DNA of 64,000 bases from an uncultured Sphingomonas sp. (GTDB lineage: Bacteria > Pseudomonadota > Alphaproteobacteria > Sphingomonadales > Sphingomonadaceae): contig NZ_CAJYHX010000008.1 of assembly GCF_913774285.1 (NCBI RefSeq), forward strand, positions 1 to 64,000. Reading direction: 5' to 3'. The position numbers and the translations under genes are program-made. Shown piece by piece: positions 60,993-64,000 of this stretch. The notes below the pieces were generated by a model, which was given only the letters and a program-made list of their open reading frames with translations, had not been told where the DNA came from and made no database searches. The first letter of the stretch is position 1, and each line of letters starts with the position of its first letter.

Positions 60993-63358
60993 GCCGCGTA
61001 AAGTGCCTGATGGAGCGCGTCCACCGCCTGCCGCATCGCCTGCGGGCCGCCAAATCGGCGCGCGATCTCGCTGGGATTGCCGAAATCGGAGACCGGCTGC
61101 ACCTTCAGCGCCTGCGGCAGCACCAGTTCCTCGGCACCGCCGCCGGCATAGCGATCGAGCAGCGCGTCGAGGATCGCGCGGGCATCGTCGCCATATTTGC
61201 TGAAGAGATCAGTGTCGCGCACCCTGCGTGCCCGCTCGGCCCGAGTGGTAAGCGGTGCGTTCCAGGCAAGGTGGCAGATCAGGTCGAACGGATCGTCTTC
61301 CGGGCGCCCCGCTTCCTGTGCGAGCGCGTGGAGATCAATGCCGCGTTCGGCCAGGGCATCGATGACGGCGCCGCGCTTGTCCGGCATCGCCCATTCCGCA
61401 CGGAATGCGGCCGGGGTGGCGAACAGGGTGCGGACCTTTTCGCCAGTCCAGTCGGTGAGCTTGCGGCAGGTCAGGCGTTTGCCGTCCGCGTCAAGGTCGT
61501 AGACCATGTGCGCGACGACTTCGACCTCGCCGCCGTCGACATAGAATTTGCGGGGAAGGCCGTCGTCTTCGTCGTCCGGCGGCACATCGGTGGGACCGCT
61601 CGGTTGTTGATCGGGTGCCGCATTATCCGGCGCCTCGTCTTCGACGGTTTCCGTCGTGACGGTCTCGCCGGTTTCGTCGATTTCAGTCGTGGTTTCGGCG
61701 CTCGGCTCCCCGTCGAAAGACGGGTCGGCGAACTTCTCGGTGGCGGTGCCGGTATAGTCGAGGATCGAGAACCACAGCTTGCCGTAATCCTCCCGCATCC
61801 GGGTGCCGCGGCCGATGATCTGCTTAAACTCGGCCATCGAGCCGACGACCCGCGCCAGGACGACGTTTTTGCAGGTCGGCGCATCTACGCCGGTGGTGAG
61901 CAATTGCGAGGTCGTCAGGATGACCGGCGTTTCCGCCTCGACGTCCTGAAAGCGGCCGAGCATCGCTTTGCCGATGTCGCCTTCGTCGGCGGTGACACGG
62001 GCGACATAATCGGGGTGACGCGCGACCATGTCCGCGTTCAGCCGCACCAGGGCGGCACGCATCTCGCTGGCATGATCCTGATCGACGCAGAAGACGATCG
62101 TCTTCGCGTAGCGATCGGTGTTCCTCAGGAAATCGGTGAGGTGCCGGGCGATGGCTTCGGTGCGCGCACGGAGCGCAACGGTGCGCTCGAAATCGCGGGT
62201 CTGATATTCCTCGTCCGGCACCGCGCGGCCGAACCGGTCCAACTCGCCCGCGCTGGGTCGCCAGCCAACGGCGTCGAGATCGGTTACGATCCGGTGCACG
62301 CGGTATGGGGCCAGGAAGCCGTCGGCGATGCCCTGCGCCAGGCTGTAGGTATAGAGCGCGTCGCCGAAATAGCGGTAGGTGTCGCGGCTCTCTTCGCGCA
62401 GCGGCGTCGCCGTCATGCCGAGCTGATAGGCTGGTTCGAACCATTCGAGGATCTCGCGCCAGCTGCTGTCGGATCGGGCGCTGCCGCGGTGGCATTCGTC
62501 GATGACGATCAGGTCGAAGAAGTCGCGGGCGAACTCGTGGTAGAGGCCGGGGCGCCGCTCGTCTGCGGCGATGGCTTGGTAGGTGGAAAAATAGATGTCG
62601 CGGCCATGACTGACCGCGCCTGCGCCGAGCTTCCACCGGGCATCGCCGAACGGGATGAAGGTCTTGTCCTTGGGATCGTCGACCAGAATGTTGCGATCGG
62701 CGAGAAACAGGATCTTCGGCCGCCGGTGGTCCCCGCGCTTGTTCCAGCTGGCGGACCAAAGCCGCCAGCAGATCTGGAACGCAACGGCGGTCTTTCCGGC
62801 GCCAGTGCACAGGTTGAGCAGGAGGCGTCGCTGGCCACCATGGATCGCCTCCAGCGAGCGGTTGACCGAAATCTCCTGATAGTAACGCAGCGGTCGCTCG
62901 GCATCCGGGAAGCCGGGCTCGAGCACACGGTCGGCTACGGGTTCAGGAAGGTCCAGCCGCTCCCGGAGCCGCTGCCACAGTTCGTCCGGCGATGGGAAGT
63001 CGGCGCGCACCGCTTCGGTGCCCGCGACCATGTCGATCTCGATGATCTCATGCCCGTTGCTGGCATAGGCGAAGCGCAATCCCAGCACTTCGGCATAGTC
63101 CCGCGCCTGTTGAACCCCATCCTGCGCCGATCGATACCCAGCCTTGGCCTCGATGACCGCGATCGGATAATCTGGACGATAGCGCAGGATGTAGTCGGCG
63201 CGTTTCTTCTGTCCGCGGCGCGGGGTTCCGCCGACGAACATCACCCGCCCATCGGTGAAGGTGCGCTGCTCCTGAATCGCGCAAGGCGCATCCTCCCATC
63301 CGGCTGCTTGCAACCGAGGAACGATCAACTTCCGGCAGGTATCGGCTTCTGTAATCAT
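60989..63358 (-). CDS. hsdR: Type I restriction endonuclease subunit R (EcoEI type)
   Basis: A 789-residue motor-nuclease. The N-terminal nuclease site has ADYILRY and AVIEAKAG (Glu70, Lys72); the helicase has Walker A CTGAGKT (185-190), DECH (287-290), GMTATP and QIIGRGTRMRED. An acidic linker (about 605-645) precedes the EcoEI-type C-terminal domain. The ATG at 63358 (MITEADTCRKLIVPRL) matches the family; upstream GTG/TTG codons would give a longer form. It cuts DNA lacking the cognate methylation. Confidence 0.93.
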   Translation of the reverse strand: MITEADTCRKLIVPRLQAAGWEDAPCAIQEQRTFTDGRVMFVGGTPRRGQKKRADYILRYRPDYPIAVIEAKAGYRSAQDGVQQARDYAEVLGLRFAYASNGHEIIEIDMVAGTEAVRADFPSPDELWQRLRERLDLPEPVADRVLEPGFPDAERPLRYYQEISVNRSLEAIHGGQRRLLLNLCTGAGKTAVAFQICWRLWSASWNKRGDHRRPKILFLADRNILVDDPKDKTFIPFGDARWKLGAGAVSHGRDIYFSTYQAIAADERRPGLYHEFARDFFDLIVIDECHRGSARSDSSWREILEWFEPAYQLGMTATPLREESRDTYRYFGDALYTYSLAQGIADGFLAPYRVHRIVTDLDAVGWRPSAGELDRFGRAVPDEEYQTRDFERTVALRARTEAIARHLTDFLRNTDRYAKTIVFCVDQDHASEMRAALVRLNADMVARHPDYVARVTADEGDIGKAMLGRFQDVEAETPVILTTSQLLTTGVDAPTCKNVVLARVVGSMAEFKQIIGRGTRMREDYGKLWFSILDYTGTATEKFADPSFDGEPSAETTTEIDETGETVTTETVEDEAPDNAAPDQQPSGPTDVPPDDEDDGLPRKFYVDGGEVEVVAHMVYDLDADGKRLTCRKLTDWTGEKVRTLFATPAAFRAEWAMPDKRGAVIDALAERGIDLHALAQEAGRPEDDPFDLICHLAWNAPLTTRAERARRVRDTDLFSKYGDDARAILDALLDRYAGGGAEELVLPQALKVQPVSDFGNPSEIARRFGGPQAMRQAVDALHQALYAA

Positions 63359-63463
63359 CGCTTGGAAGTTCTTTTGGCGCGAACGCAGAGCGCAGGCAAC
63401 CTCGCGCGGAAGCGGCGGACTGTGAATCGGCTTCTCTGCCACGAGTAGCAATATGGCAGGCGA

Positions 63464-63673
63464 TCAGCGAACGTCGTCTACATGGTAGAAGATGGGATTG
63501 TGCATCCACTCGTTGACGGCGGATTCCCGCCAGCCGGCGCAGCGGGTGGCGATGCGCACCTGCTTGGGGAAGGTCCCCTTCTGGATCTTCCGGTAGAGCG
63601 TCGCGCGAGACAGGCTGGTCCTGCGGAGCACCTCCTTGAGGCGAAGGAAGCGGTCAGGTTGCTGTTGGATCAT
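63464..63673 (-). CDS. alpA: AlpA-family DNA-binding protein
   Basis: 69 residues. FLRLKEVLRRTSLSRATLYRKIQ is the MerR-like helix-turn-helix of AlpA, and FPKQVRI...WRESAVNEWM completes it. A GGAG ribosome site precedes the ATG. AlpA proteins control integrase or excision functions of islands. It is the first gene seen upstream of hsdR, 105 bp away. Confidence 0.88.
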   Translation of the reverse strand: MIQQQPDRFLRLKEVLRRTSLSRATLYRKIQKGTFPKQVRIATRCAGWRESAVNEWMHNPIFYHVDDVR

Positions 63674-63860
63674 GGTTCAGTCTCCTGTGTCTTGCGGGGT
63701 CCTTTTGTGCTTGTCGGAGACAGAGTTGGGGTGACGATCGCCGTCGTCAATGGCATGAAAATTGGCTGTTTTACGGGAGTTTGTCCCTAGACGTTCCCAT
63801 TCGTCCGCTACCGTTCCAAAAGTGCGGGAAAATTACTTTGAGGGCGGATGACGTGGCGCC
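63674..63860. other. Region upstream of alpA without a recognised gene
   Basis: About 190 bp that should contain the alpA promoter. It has AT-rich stretches near 63755 and 63825, but no clear -10/-35 pair, operator or gene was recognised. Confidence 0.4.
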
Positions 63861-64000
63861 TCAGGCTGTTCCAGCCTGACCGCGCTCTACTTCCGCGTGC
63901 CGCTCCAGCCGAGCCGCCTTGCGGCGTCTCGGCGGCTTCGCCGTGACGATCGCATGACGCTGACCGGTCCGCGTCGCTGACCGGTCGGCATGGGCGCCAT
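63861..64000 (-). CDS. C-terminal fragment of an unrecognised protein, cut by window edge
   Basis: An open minus-strand frame enters from the right edge and ends at TGA 63861-63863, reading ...IVTAKPPRRRKAARLERHAE and ending QAGTA. The strongly basic tail would suit a nucleic-acid-binding island protein. The stop codon lies inside a perfect 8-bp hairpin (TCAGGCTG-TTC-CAGCCTGA, 63861-63879), possibly a weak terminator. With 46 residues visible, no family is assigned. Confidence 0.35.
   Translation of the reverse strand, partial: GAHADRSATRTGQRHAIVTAKPPRRRKAARLERHAEVERGQAGTA

Larger units (their letters stand above)
53632..64000. mobile_element. Genomic island inserted at tRNA-Gly(CCC), right end outside window
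   Basis: The segment starts at the 3' end of tRNA-Gly, opens with an integrase, and carries only defence-type accessory genes: type I restriction-modification, a toxin-antitoxin pair, a putative nuclease, a Schlafen-type protein and AlpA. Gene style changes from the core genes to the left, and hsdS contains AT-rich patches. No direct repeat of the tRNA 3' end is seen before the right edge, so the distal attachment site must lie beyond 64000. Confidence 0.8.

Noticed and set aside
58802..63448. Plus-strand frames of 681 and 826 codons opposite hsdM and hsdR
   Set aside because: Shadow frames; the minus strand carries the methylase and helicase motifs.
1..64000. CRISPR array, rRNA operon or insertion sequence
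   Set aside because: No regularly spaced repeats, rRNA sequence or transposase was recognised on either strand.

Overview
The window is about 64 kb of GC-rich alphaproteobacterial chromosome, most likely from a sphingomonad (Sphingomonas sensu lato). This is inferred from the many TonB-dependent receptors, the twin-arginine-exported sugar enzymes, the long N-terminal extension on ribosomal protein S9, and GC-rich palindromic repeats between genes. No rRNA or taxonomic marker was compared, so the genus is an inference.

Left part (1-23 kb): the 3' part of an L-serine dehydratase gene; a secreted alpha/beta hydrolase; three tandem paralogous TonB-dependent receptors; a GH31 alpha-glycosidase translationally coupled to an ExuT-like hexuronate transporter; and a glycerol-3-phosphate locus (glpR-glpD divergent from glpK, with repeated CGAAC-type motifs between them). 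After these come an ArsR/SRPBCC pair, an OprB-type carbohydrate porin, an AraC regulator and an exported VOC protein.

Centre-left (22.7-32.5 kb): a LacI regulator divergent from a tightly packed nine-gene operon. The operon encodes an MFS importer, three AP-endonuclease-2-type TIM-barrel proteins (one cytoplasmic, two with Tat-type signals), a Gfo/Idh/MocA oxidoreductase, a cytochrome c, a DUF1080 protein, a gluconate-dehydrogenase-subunit-3 protein and a GMC flavoprotein. Together they look like a complete route that oxidises a sugar or glycoside at C3 in the periplasm, cleaves the 3-keto-glycoside by elimination and finishes the conversion in the cytoplasm.

Centre-right (32.5-53.6 kb): mostly core genome. 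It holds tRNA-Gln, ilvE, proC, ubiK, tspO, tlyA, a MerC/Zur metal pair, dxs, ctaA-cutA, rplM-rpsI, a DUF1800/DUF1501 pair, a phosphoesterase/lipid-kinase-like pair, an enoyl-CoA hydratase and a ferredoxin-reductase-type flavoprotein. Several REP/MITE-like palindromic elements lie between genes.

Right end (53.6-64 kb): a genomic island starting at the 3' end of tRNA-Gly(CCC). It has a tyrosine integrase facing inward and then a minus-strand defence cluster: AlpA, HsdR, a Phd-type antitoxin with a PIN toxin, HsdM, HsdS, a PD-(D/E)XK nuclease-like protein with an N-terminal winged-helix-like domain, and a Schlafen AlbA_2 protein. The toxin-antitoxin pair is joined to hsdM by 1-nt stop/start overlaps, so it sits inside the type I restriction operon. 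The island runs off the right edge and no second attachment site is visible.
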